Part shown: piece by piece, positions 33,718-42,498 of the stretch
How positions within the stretch are numbered: the first letter of the stretch is position 1
How the letters are laid out: every line of letters starts with the position of its first letter
From: UBA2185 sp964564625
GTDB taxonomy: Bacteria > Desulfobacterota > Syntrophia > Syntrophales > UBA2185
NCBI GenBank assembly: GCA_964564625.1
Contig: CAZMBE010000017.1
Span: forward strand, 1 to 64,000
Direction: 5' to 3'
DNA length: 64,000 bases
The notes under the pieces: model-generated
What the model saw: the letters and a program-made list of their open reading frames with translations, nothing else
The model's database searches: none
Told to the model about the DNA's origin: nothing
Translations under genes and position numbers: made by a program

Positions 33718-35043
33718 ATGAGAGAGCAACCAAACATACAGGGAAAAATAGTTCAAGAGGATTTTTCCGTCAATTTTGAAGATCTGCGGCCATGCCCGGC
33801 AGAGAAGAAGACTTTTTCCGGGTATTTCATGCCGCCTCGCCATTCCTTTATCCTCTTTGATCCCGATAAATGTACCGGATGCGGCACCTGTGAAATGATC
33901 TGTTCGACGCGAAATACAGAAAAAGTGGCTCCCGCGTCAGCCAGCCTGAAGGTAGTCACCGACGAAAAGCGGGGCAAAAACTTCACCATCCTCTGCCAGC
34001 ATTGCCGGAAACCGCTCTGTGTTCCCGCCTGCCCCACAAGGGCAATTGAAAAGGGCAATGACGGCATCGTTCGCATCAGTAAACTTTTCTGCACGGACTG
34101 CGGTCTCTGTACCATGGCATGTCCCGCGGCCGCTCCTCTGAAAGACCCGGGCAGTCAGGAAATACATAAATGCGATCTCTGCGAAGGCGACCCCCTGTGC
34201 GTCAAACATTGTCCTGAAAAAGCCCTGACCTTCACGCGGGGCAAAGCCTTCCGGTGGATTAAGGGGCTGCGGTGGACAGTGCAATTGATTTCCTTTTTGC
34301 TTTTAGTTATCGTCTTTATCGGCACGTTCTGTTACTTCAGGGCGGGAAGCGTCAGCTTCGCCTGTCCAACGGGAACCCTTCAAAATATCGCATCGTCGGG
34401 AGCCATCGTGCTGGTCGGTGCTGCATCGGCAATAGCGCTCCTCGTGCTTACCATCCTTGCGGGGAGGCTATTCTGCGGGTGGGTCTGCCCCTTTGGCTTT
34501 GTCCTCGATCTGGTCGACAAGATTACGCCGAAGAAACTCGGCTGGCCATCGTTCCTCAAGAGCCGGATGACGAAGTACGGTGTATTGGCGGGCGCAGTCG
34601 GGGGGAGTTATGCTCTGGGTTTCCAGGCTTTCTGCACCATATGTCCTATCGGAACCCTCTGCCGTTCCTATGGGGTACAGTCCTTCTTCAAGAGCGCGGA
34701 ACTGGCCATTGTCCCGGCCCTGGCAAGCCTTGAGATCGCCCAGAGGAGATCATGGTGTCGTTATTTCTGCCCCGTGGGAGCAGTCCTGGGGATCGCGGCG
34801 ACATTGCGTCTGATCAAAATAGTCATCGGGGCGAAGAGGTGCAAGAAATTCTCCTGCATTCAGTGCGCGGAGGTCTGTCCCGTGGGTATTATTGAAGCGG
34901 ATCAGTTGCGGGAGGGAATATCACCGAAAATTCCCATGACCGAGTGCATCATGTGTATGAGGTGCATTGACCGCTGCCCTTATGAAGCGGCAAAGATCAG
35001 ATTCCGATGGCAGAAGGCGGTGCCGGGAGAGGATCGAACATGA
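33718..35043 (+). CDS. Ferredoxin-NapH fusion membrane protein
   Basis: 441 residues. The N-terminal ~170 form a HycB/CooF-type 4-cluster ferredoxin (CTGCGTCEMIC, CQHCRKPLCVPACP, CTDCGLCTMACP, CDLCEGDPLCVKHCP). The remainder is a NapH/YccM-type membrane module with about four segments, the paired CGWVCPFG and CRYFCPVG motifs, and two terminal clusters (CIQCAEVCP, CIMCMRCIDRCP). NapH passes quinol electrons to NapG, and a NapG-like protein is first in this operon. The fused ferredoxin would link the membrane to the Hdr/Fdh side. The ATG immediately follows the previous stop. Confidence 0.85.
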   Translation: MREQPNIQGKIVQEDFSVNFEDLRPCPAEKKTFSGYFMPPRHSFILFDPDKCTGCGTCEMICSTRNTEKVAPASASLKVVTDEKRGKNFTILCQHCRKPLCVPACPTRAIEKGNDGIVRISKLFCTDCGLCTMACPAAAPLKDPGSQEIHKCDLCEGDPLCVKHCPEKALTFTRGKAFRWIKGLRWTVQLISFLLLVIVFIGTFCYFRAGSVSFACPTGTLQNIASSGAIVLVGAASAIALLVLTILAGRLFCGWVCPFGFVLDLVDKITPKKLGWPSFLKSRMTKYGVLAGAVGGSYALGFQAFCTICPIGTLCRSYGVQSFFKSAELAIVPALASLEIAQRRSWCRYFCPVGAVLGIAATLRLIKIVIGAKRCKKFSCIQCAEVCPVGIIEADQLREGISPKIPMTECIMCMRCIDRCPYEAAKIRFRWQKAVPGEDRT

Positions 35044-36266
35044 ATCTCTTTCAGCAATTTTTCAATATGAGAATCTGCGTGGTCGATTTGTCGACATCGT
35101 CTGTCGTAACCATCCCTCTGGAAGCGGATCATGTTTCGAACTACATAGGTGGGGCAATGGTGAACCTCTTCCTTTTTCGGCAATATGAGAATGAACCTAT
35201 AGTATTTGGTGTCGGTCCCCTCACAGGAAGTTTTGCCCCCGCTTCATCACTTCTGGTCGCGACATTCAAATCTCCCCGCTTCGAGAAAATCTGCCACGTT
35301 CCATTCATGATGAGAACCGGGCCGGATATGAAATTTTCCGGCATTGATTTCCTGGTTGTAAAGGGAGCCGCATCGGAACTCTCAGTGCTCCATGCCAGTC
35401 GCGGTACTGTTCAGATTTCGCCGGCGGGGAATCTCCGGGAGCTTCCAGTCCCGGATATAGCCAAAGTATTAAAAAAGGATTTACTCACTTTCCAGTCCGC
35501 TATTGTAACGGGTCCCGCAGCAGACAAAGGAATCCTCCACGCGGCCGCATCAGTCGGGGCAAGAGGCAGTCTCGACAAGGCGGGGCTGGCGTCCCGCATG
35601 GCTGCAAAAAATCTCAAGGCGATCATGTTTCACGGGATTGGCGGGCTCTCATTCAGGAGTGATAACCCTGAGCAGGGAAAGGAAGTAATAACAAGGATTT
35701 CCTCGGAGAAGAATTTCAAGCGAAGAGGGTTTGTTTCCATTCTAAAAAAACTGGAGGGGGGGAAGGAAGCGGGGAGGCATCTGAAAAACCTGAGGATGAA
35801 GGACATGGCCTGCTACCACTGTCCCTTCCCATGCATGACGCACATTGAATTCACCCGGCGTGACACATCACAGGGAGAAGGTCCAAAAGTTAAAGAAGGG
35901 ATGCTCCTCCTCGACCATACAGGATGGATAGCTCTTGCCAGAAAAGTTGGAACAGAAGCCTTGCCGTTTTTTCGGAACTGCGTGCAAAGCGGTCTTGATC
36001 CCGCAGAAACGTATGCTCCGCCCGGAGACGTTCCCGTGAAAGCTCATACCCTGTTTGGCGGTGGGATCGCGCCCATACCGCCCGGTGATTTGTGGGACAA
36101 AAAGGCAGGTATGGCAATGATTCTCGGCATATGCCCCCTCTTTCTACTCATGTTCCCGCAGATATCGGAAACTGATCTCCTTGCGTTTATTTCACAGCGA
36201 GAAGACGCCATGAAGACGCTTGAAGATCGTGTCTCATCATCGATTCAAATCCTTCTTGCAGAGTGA
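35040..36266 (+). CDS. Compact aldehyde:ferredoxin oxidoreductase paralogue
   Basis: 408 residues from the ATG at 35040 (ATGA overlap with the fusion gene). The AOR N-terminal fold is recognisable (YIGGAMVNLFLFRQY, VFGVGPLTGSFAP), as is the Cys triad CYHCPFPC near residue 257. About 200 residues of the normal C-terminal domains are missing. A short end segment (ILGICPLFLLMFP) may replace the fourth-cysteine region. Several pterin-contact segments of the full-length AOR at 24360 are absent or changed. It may be a reduced enzyme, a non-catalytic cluster-carrying subunit or a chaperone for the true AOR. Last gene of the operon. Confidence 0.75.
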   Translation: MNLFQQFFNMRICVVDLSTSSVVTIPLEADHVSNYIGGAMVNLFLFRQYENEPIVFGVGPLTGSFAPASSLLVATFKSPRFEKICHVPFMMRTGPDMKFSGIDFLVVKGAASELSVLHASRGTVQISPAGNLRELPVPDIAKVLKKDLLTFQSAIVTGPAADKGILHAAASVGARGSLDKAGLASRMAAKNLKAIMFHGIGGLSFRSDNPEQGKEVITRISSEKNFKRRGFVSILKKLEGGKEAGRHLKNLRMKDMACYHCPFPCMTHIEFTRRDTSQGEGPKVKEGMLLLDHTGWIALARKVGTEALPFFRNCVQSGLDPAETYAPPGDVPVKAHTLFGGGIAPIPPGDLWDKKAGMAMILGICPLFLLMFPQISETDLLAFISQREDAMKTLEDRVSSSIQILLAE

Positions 36267-36374
36267 TCACATTTCCTTTTTTACCCGTATTGCCATGAAA
36301 ACATAATCCAGTGTTCAAACTGACTCCCGTCTCCGCACGGATTGCATGATGTCATGTATTTTATTCTTTTATCA

Positions 36375-36403
36375 TTAACAAACAGTTTAATTTTCTATAT
36401 ACT
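36375..36403 (+). promoter_or_regulatory. Promoter of the alpha-2-macroglobulin gene
   Basis: TTAACA (36375-36380), 17-nt spacer, TATACT (36398-36403). The leader would be ~118 nt. Confidence 0.5.
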
Positions 36404-36527
36404 CCTCCCATGTGCGATCATGCAACGAACAGCTGAGATGTGCCGCGTCATGAGGCGGCATACCAGAACCGCATTACATATGGTCATAGTTGTTTCAGGC
36501 AGCCAACTCTAAACAAGGTGAGGCGTA

Positions 36528-39500
36528 ATGATGCTGAAAAAAAGTCTTCTTGCAGTTGCCGGTCTCTTTTTTCTTTTGTTAAATCCAGCCATGGCCCAGA
36601 ATCAGGCCACCATAGAATTTTTTTCACCTGAGGGTGTTGTCAAGGGGGTCCGCCAGGCAACGGCAAGGTTTTCCGAGCAGATGGTATCCTTCGGCGATCC
36701 TCGCCTCGCGGATCCTTTTGAAATCCGCTGTCCTGAAAAGGGACAGGGAAGATGGATCGACGGGAAAAACTGGTCCTTCGATTTTGCGAGGGACCTTCCT
36801 GCGGGGATTATCTGTGAATTCGGCCTGAAGCCGGGCATTAAAGCCCTCTCCGGGAAAGAGATCACCGGTAAGAATGTGTTCCGTTTCTCCACGGGAGGCC
36901 CGGCGGTGAAGGGATCAAGGCCCTGGGAAGGTAATGAAGGGATCGATGAAAAGCAGATATTTGTTCTTGTCCTCGATGCTGAACCCCGGGAGGAATCGAT
37001 TTTAAAGAATGTCTTCTTTTCTGTTCAAGGGATTAAAGAACAGGTCGGCGTACGGCTTATCAAGGGGAAAGAACGAGAGGAAATCCTCCAGGCGATTCAT
37101 CCGCGGGGGAAGGACAGCGTCACAGTATGGCTCAGGAAGCTTTGTTATCGGATAGTTTCTGAACCGGCGGAAGACAGGCATATCGTGCTCCTGCAGGCAA
37201 AGCAGAGGTTTCCCCCTTCTGCAGAGGTAAAGCTGGTCTGGGGCGCAGGCGTTACGTCGGTAAGTGGTGTTGCGACTGCTCAAGATCAGGGTATCTCCTA
37301 CAAAACACGGGCGCCCTTTAAGGCGGAATTTTCCTGCGGGAGGGAAAAGCCGGGAGTCGGATGCATCCCCGTGCTTCCCATGAGGCTTTATTTTTCATCA
37401 CCGGTGCCATTGAAGATGGCAAAAAAGATTGTTCTTAAAGGAAAGAGCGGCAAGGTATGGAGACCGAAATTCGAAACAGAACATGAAGAGGATGCACAAT
37501 TCCTTCGTTCCGTGGTTTTTGCGGGGCCATTCCCGGAAAAGACATCATTTTCCATCGTGATTCCCAAAAGTATCAGGGACGATGCGGGAAGAACGCTCTC
37601 AAATATCGACAAATTCCCCTTGGAAGTGCGCACCCATACATATCCGCCCCTCGCGAAATTTTCTTCACGGTTTGGGATCATTGAACTGAAGGGAGATGGT
37701 CTGCTTCCCGTGACGGTGCGAAACATTGAAGCGGATATAAAAACCCGCATGGTAAAAGTTGTTGGCGATGTCGACGAGACAGAATCCTCTCTCTCCATTG
37801 GTACGGTCAGGGAGGGGGATGTAAGCAAGGAGAAAGCCGATGTGCCGGCAAAGGGGGACCCCGGCAGGATTGGCCAGAGGATCGCAAGCAAAGTCAGGCG
37901 CATCCCGATGGCCCGTGAGGATCAGGTGATCGAGTGGCTCACAAAAGTCGCAGCAGCAAAACGTGAGCATTCTCTTTTTAAGGCCGGCGATGTGAAAGCG
38001 CGCGCTATTCCAAAGCCGAGGGGCAGTAAGGCATTTGAGGTGATGGGAATTCCCCTTTCCAAGGCAGGCTTCTACGTTGTGGAGCTGGAAAGCCAGATAC
38101 TTGGGAATCGTCTTCTTGCATCACCAGATGTCAAAAGCACACGCAAAGGCTCTCTCGAACTGCTTGAAAGCCAGGTTACACAGGATCAGCGCCTGAACAA
38201 ATATCCCACCATGTATGTGCATACATCCGCCCTGGTTACGAATCTCTCCGCCCATTTCAAATGGGGCAGGGAATCATCCCTCGTCTGGGTGACGAGCCTT
38301 GACAAAGCATCGCCGGTGAAAGGCGCCAACGTCTCTCTCAGGGACTGCAAGGGGAAGAGAATCTGGCAGGGAAAGACCGATGAGAGGGGCATTGCCTTTA
38401 TCAAGACGGCCCTCCCCTCTGTCGATACGCTTCCCCATTGCTCTGAGTACGGCGGGCTTTTTGTGTTTGCCAGGACCGCCGATGATATGACCTTTACCCA
38501 TTCAAGCTGGGATGAAGGGATAGAGCCGTGGCGATTTCAGTTGCCCTCGGCGTATTATTCGGGAAACGACGGCATTATTGCCCATACGATACTGGACAGG
38601 GGCCTTTTTCGTGCGGGAGAATCAGTTCATATGAAACACATCATGAGAGTTCATACCACGTCCGGGTTTGCCCAGATTCCCGCGGATAAGAGGCCGGATG
38701 AGATCATGATCGAACACCAGGGAAGCGATGAGCAGTATCGTTTTCCCCTATCGTGGCGGGACAACGGCATCGCGGAAAGTACCTGGAAGATACCGGGAAA
38801 CGCGAAACTGGGGACGTACATGATTGTCCTGGGACAGAAAAAGGAGGGTGTGGAAACCACGCACTACCGCCGCCATTTAAAAAATTCCTGGACGTCCGGG
38901 TCATTCCGTGTGGAGGAATTCCGCGTGCCCCTGATGAAAGGGGTCATCCAGGCCCCTCCGGGACCCCATATCAACCCCAAAGAGGTAACTGTGGATGTGT
39001 TTGTATCCTACCTCTCCGGCGGAGGGGCTTCCTTTCTCCCTGTACGGCTTCGGGCGGAGATCCAGGAAAGGCACGTATCATTCCCTGATTTTGACGACTA
39101 TTCCTTTGCCGGCGGCCGTCTCAAAGAGGGAGTCAGTACATCGGATCCGCAGGAGTCAGAAGAGGGAATAATGGACGATACAGAAACAGGCGAGCCTGTC
39201 GTCTATGGTAAATCTTTAAGATTCCCTACCCAGGAGTTGAAGATGGATGAAGCAGGGGCGGCAAGGACGAGATTTACCAGGCTTCCGGACATAACAGCTC
39301 CCAAAGACATTCACGCCGAATTGGAATTCAGGGATCCCAACGGCGAGATCCAGACGGCCGCAACGAGGATCGCCCTCTATCCGGCCAGCCGGCTGGTAGG
39401 GATCAGGCCCGATTCCTGGGTCGCTTCCAAAGAACTGCTGAAGTACAAGGTAGCCGTCGTCGATCTGAAGGGTAAACCCGTGCAGGATGCGGAGGTTACG

Positions 39501-42437
39501 GTCGACCTCTTCCAGGAAAAGACCATCTCCCACCGGATCCGCCTCGTGGGAGGATTCTACGCCTACAGGCACACCACGGAAGTCAAACGGATTGGGAGGC
39601 ATGTAACCGGAAAAACAGATATGCGGGGAATTCTTGTCTGTGAGGGAAAATCCCCTGTATCGGGCAGTGTCATTATCCATGCCGAGGTGAAGGATGTCGC
39701 GGGGAATACTGCATCATCCAATTACACAATCTGGGTGGCAGGGAAGGATGACTGGTGGTTTGCAGCGCGGAACGACGATCGCATCGATGTTCTCCCTGAA
39801 AGAAAACGCTACGAGCCCGGTGAGAATGCGCGCTTCCAGGTAAGGATGCCTTTCCGGGCGGCAACAGCCCTCGTGACCGTGGAACGGGAGGGGATTGTCG
39901 ATCTCGCCATACAGAAACTGTCCGGGAAGATGCCTGTCGTGGAGGTTCCCGTCAAGAAGAACTATGCACCTAACGTCTTTGTTTCCGTCCTCGCGGTAAG
40001 AGGGCGCGTCAGCGGCACCAGACCCACAGCGACCTTCGACCCGGGGAAGCCCGCGTACAAGATCGGTATCGGTGAGATCAATGTAGGATGGCGAGACCAC
40101 GAATTGAAGGTCGATGTGACTCCGGATAGGAAAGTCTACAAGATTCGTGAAGAGATGGCGGTTCGCGTCAAGGTGAGGAAAGCCGACGGCGGGGTTCCAC
40201 CGAAAAGGAGTGAGGCGGCGATTGCCGCAGTCGATGAGGGGTTGCTTCTGTTAATGCCCAACGAAAGCTGGAAGCTCCTGAATGCCATGATGCAGAGACG
40301 CGCCTACGAACTCAATACTTCGACGGCCCAGGCCATGGTTGTCGGGAAACGGCATTTCGGTCTGAAAGCTCTTCCCCATGGAGGCGGCGGCGGCAAACAG
40401 ATCACACGGGAATTATTTGATACCCTCCTTCTCTGGAAGGGGCGGGTCTTTCTGGATGAAAACGGCGAGGCGACCGTGAAGATCCCCCTCAACGACTCTT
40501 TGACGAGTTTCCGGATTGTCGCCATCGCCAATGGAGGTACGGGACTTTTCGGCACGGGCGAAGCCTCCGTAAGAACAACGCAGGACCTGATGCTTCTTTC
40601 AGGCATTCCCCAGCTTGTTCGGGAGGGAGATACATTCCGGGCCGGATTTACAGTGAGAAACGCCTCGGAAAGAACAATGGACGTGGAGGTAGATTTGTCG
40701 TTTGGCGGAAAAGAAAAAAAGAAGCGGGAAACCATCTATGAAAAGCTATCTGCCGGAAATGCGAAGGAGATCAGCTGGCCCATTACTGTTCCTTACGAGG
40801 TCGATACGCTTCACTATGAAGTCACCGCGAAAGAGAAAGGAGCGGACGCGTTCGACCGGCTGAGGGTTTCCCAGAAGGTGATTCCGGCCGTCCCCACGCG
40901 AACCTTCCAGGCGACCCTCGCACAGATCCACAATGTGTTCCGTACCGATGTTGAAAAGCCCCCGGATGCCGTTGCCGGGAAAGGCGGCGTATACGTGCAG
41001 GTCAAGCCTGTAGCATCGCAAAGTCTTGCCGGGATCAGGGAGTATATGGCAGCATATCCATATACATGCCTGGAGCAGAATGTATCGAAGGCTGTTGCCC
41101 TCCGCAACGGAGACATGTGGCAGTCGTTGATGAAATATCTCCCATCATACCTTGATTCTGAGGGCCTCCTTAAATATTTTCCCCTTATGCGCCAGGGAAG
41201 CGATGTCCTGACGGCCTATGTTCTCGCTGTCGCGCATGAAGCGGACTTTAAAATCCCTGAGTACCTGAAGAACAGAATGACCTCGGGGCTGCGGGGCTTT
41301 ATTGAAGGGAGGGTAATCCGCTACAGCGCGCTTCCGACGGCAGATCTGGCCATCAGGAAAATAGCCGCCTTGGAGGCCCTTGCCCGCTATGAAAAGATAC
41401 CCGCGAACATGGTAAGTTCCATCCGTATCGAGCCGAATCTATGGCCCACATCGGCGGTCATCAACTGGATCAGTACCCTTACGCGCGCGGACGACATCAA
41501 GGATCGGGACAACAGACTGAAGGAGGCCCTGCAGATAGTCCGTTCGCGGCTAAACCTCCAGGGAACAACCATGGGATTTTTGGCGGAGGCAATAAGTTCC
41601 CTCTGGTGGCTTATGGAATCTTTGGACAGCACTGCGGCAAAAGCAATCCTTGCTCTCCTGCCATTTGATGAATGGCGTGAGGATATCCCGCGCATGGCAA
41701 CAGGTGCGCTGGGGAGGATGAGGCGCGGGCACTGGGATACGACGACAGCCAATGCCTGGGGGGTGCTTGCCATGGAAAAATTTTCGAATACGTTCGAATC
41801 CACACCGGTGACAGGAACAATTGCCGCCAGAATCAAGAAGAACAGCATGACTGTCGATTGGGCAAAAACTCCAGAAGGCGTGGAACACAAATTTACCTGG
41901 CCCCGGGGAAAAGAGACGCTCATTATAGCGCAGAAGGGATCGGGGGCGCCGTGGGCCGTCATTCGCAGCATGGCGGCAATTCGTTTGAAAGAACCCTTCT
42001 CGAGTGGATATACAATCAAAAAGAGCATTGCCCCTGTTGAGCAGAAAGTGAAGGGAAGGTGGAGCAGGGGAGACGTCATTCGGGTGAAACTGGAAATGGA
42101 GGCGCAGTCAGATATGACATGGGTAGTTGTCAGCGACCCCATACCGGGAGGCTCCAGTATCCTGAGGGTCGACATGGGGGGATCATCCCTTCTGACGGCC
42201 GGGGAAAAGAGTGGGGGCTGGGCGTGGGTAGCCTTCACGGAACGTTCTTTCGAGGCGTTTCGGAACTACTATGAATATGTCCCGAAAGGGACATGGACAA
42301 CGGAATACACCCTAAGGCTAAACAACGAAGGGAAATTCCATTTGCCGGCTACAAGGGTGGAAGCCCTTTACGCTCCTGAGATGTTCGGAGAAATTCCCAA
42401 TAAAGAAGTGGAGATACATTCGGGATTCGCGAAATAG
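36528..42437 (+). CDS. Bacterial alpha-2-macroglobulin (YfhM-like)
   Basis: 1969 residues. Sec signal at 1-24 (ends NPAMA-Q), without a lipobox Cys, unlike E. coli YfhM. MG-type beta domains fill the chain, and the thioester motif CLEQ near residue 1514 (YTCLEQNVSK) is intact, followed by the helical thioester-domain repeats. Such proteins trap attacking proteases in the periplasm by covalent capture. The partner gene for PBP1C lies 61 bp downstream, the conserved yfhM-pbpC pairing linked to protection and repair of breached cell walls. Ribosome-binding site GGTGAGG. Confidence 0.93.
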   Translation: MMLKKSLLAVAGLFFLLLNPAMAQNQATIEFFSPEGVVKGVRQATARFSEQMVSFGDPRLADPFEIRCPEKGQGRWIDGKNWSFDFARDLPAGIICEFGLKPGIKALSGKEITGKNVFRFSTGGPAVKGSRPWEGNEGIDEKQIFVLVLDAEPREESILKNVFFSVQGIKEQVGVRLIKGKEREEILQAIHPRGKDSVTVWLRKLCYRIVSEPAEDRHIVLLQAKQRFPPSAEVKLVWGAGVTSVSGVATAQDQGISYKTRAPFKAEFSCGREKPGVGCIPVLPMRLYFSSPVPLKMAKKIVLKGKSGKVWRPKFETEHEEDAQFLRSVVFAGPFPEKTSFSIVIPKSIRDDAGRTLSNIDKFPLEVRTHTYPPLAKFSSRFGIIELKGDGLLPVTVRNIEADIKTRMVKVVGDVDETESSLSIGTVREGDVSKEKADVPAKGDPGRIGQRIASKVRRIPMAREDQVIEWLTKVAAAKREHSLFKAGDVKARAIPKPRGSKAFEVMGIPLSKAGFYVVELESQILGNRLLASPDVKSTRKGSLELLESQVTQDQRLNKYPTMYVHTSALVTNLSAHFKWGRESSLVWVTSLDKASPVKGANVSLRDCKGKRIWQGKTDERGIAFIKTALPSVDTLPHCSEYGGLFVFARTADDMTFTHSSWDEGIEPWRFQLPSAYYSGNDGIIAHTILDRGLFRAGESVHMKHIMRVHTTSGFAQIPADKRPDEIMIEHQGSDEQYRFPLSWRDNGIAESTWKIPGNAKLGTYMIVLGQKKEGVETTHYRRHLKNSWTSGSFRVEEFRVPLMKGVIQAPPGPHINPKEVTVDVFVSYLSGGGASFLPVRLRAEIQERHVSFPDFDDYSFAGGRLKEGVSTSDPQESEEGIMDDTETGEPVVYGKSLRFPTQELKMDEAGAARTRFTRLPDITAPKDIHAELEFRDPNGEIQTAATRIALYPASRLVGIRPDSWVASKELLKYKVAVVDLKGKPVQDAEVTVDLFQEKTISHRIRLVGGFYAYRHTTEVKRIGRHVTGKTDMRGILVCEGKSPVSGSVIIHAEVKDVAGNTASSNYTIWVAGKDDWWFAARNDDRIDVLPERKRYEPGENARFQVRMPFRAATALVTVEREGIVDLAIQKLSGKMPVVEVPVKKNYAPNVFVSVLAVRGRVSGTRPTATFDPGKPAYKIGIGEINVGWRDHELKVDVTPDRKVYKIREEMAVRVKVRKADGGVPPKRSEAAIAAVDEGLLLLMPNESWKLLNAMMQRRAYELNTSTAQAMVVGKRHFGLKALPHGGGGGKQITRELFDTLLLWKGRVFLDENGEATVKIPLNDSLTSFRIVAIANGGTGLFGTGEASVRTTQDLMLLSGIPQLVREGDTFRAGFTVRNASERTMDVEVDLSFGGKEKKKRETIYEKLSAGNAKEISWPITVPYEVDTLHYEVTAKEKGADAFDRLRVSQKVIPAVPTRTFQATLAQIHNVFRTDVEKPPDAVAGKGGVYVQVKPVASQSLAGIREYMAAYPYTCLEQNVSKAVALRNGDMWQSLMKYLPSYLDSEGLLKYFPLMRQGSDVLTAYVLAVAHEADFKIPEYLKNRMTSGLRGFIEGRVIRYSALPTADLAIRKIAALEALARYEKIPANMVSSIRIEPNLWPTSAVINWISTLTRADDIKDRDNRLKEALQIVRSRLNLQGTTMGFLAEAISSLWWLMESLDSTAAKAILALLPFDEWREDIPRMATGALGRMRRGHWDTTTANAWGVLAMEKFSNTFESTPVTGTIAARIKKNSMTVDWAKTPEGVEHKFTWPRGKETLIIAQKGSGAPWAVIRSMAAIRLKEPFSSGYTIKKSIAPVEQKVKGRWSRGDVIRVKLEMEAQSDMTWVVVSDPIPGGSSILRVDMGGSSLLTAGEKSGGWAWVAFTERSFEAFRNYYEYVPKGTWTTEYTLRLNNEGKFHLPATRVEALYAPEMFGEIPNKEVEIHSGFAK

Positions 42438-42498
42438 GCACCCGAAATAAAGTTTCCAGGGAGCTGTCTATCACGAAAACAACACAGGCGTTCCAGTC

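Noticed and set aside
24360..36266. Class II benzoyl-CoA reductase (BamB-I) cluster
   Set aside because: AOR, HdrA and MvhD-like parts are present, but BamG/H/I-type NADH module genes and any aromatic-pathway genes are absent, and the AOR partner ferredoxin has a Tat signal.
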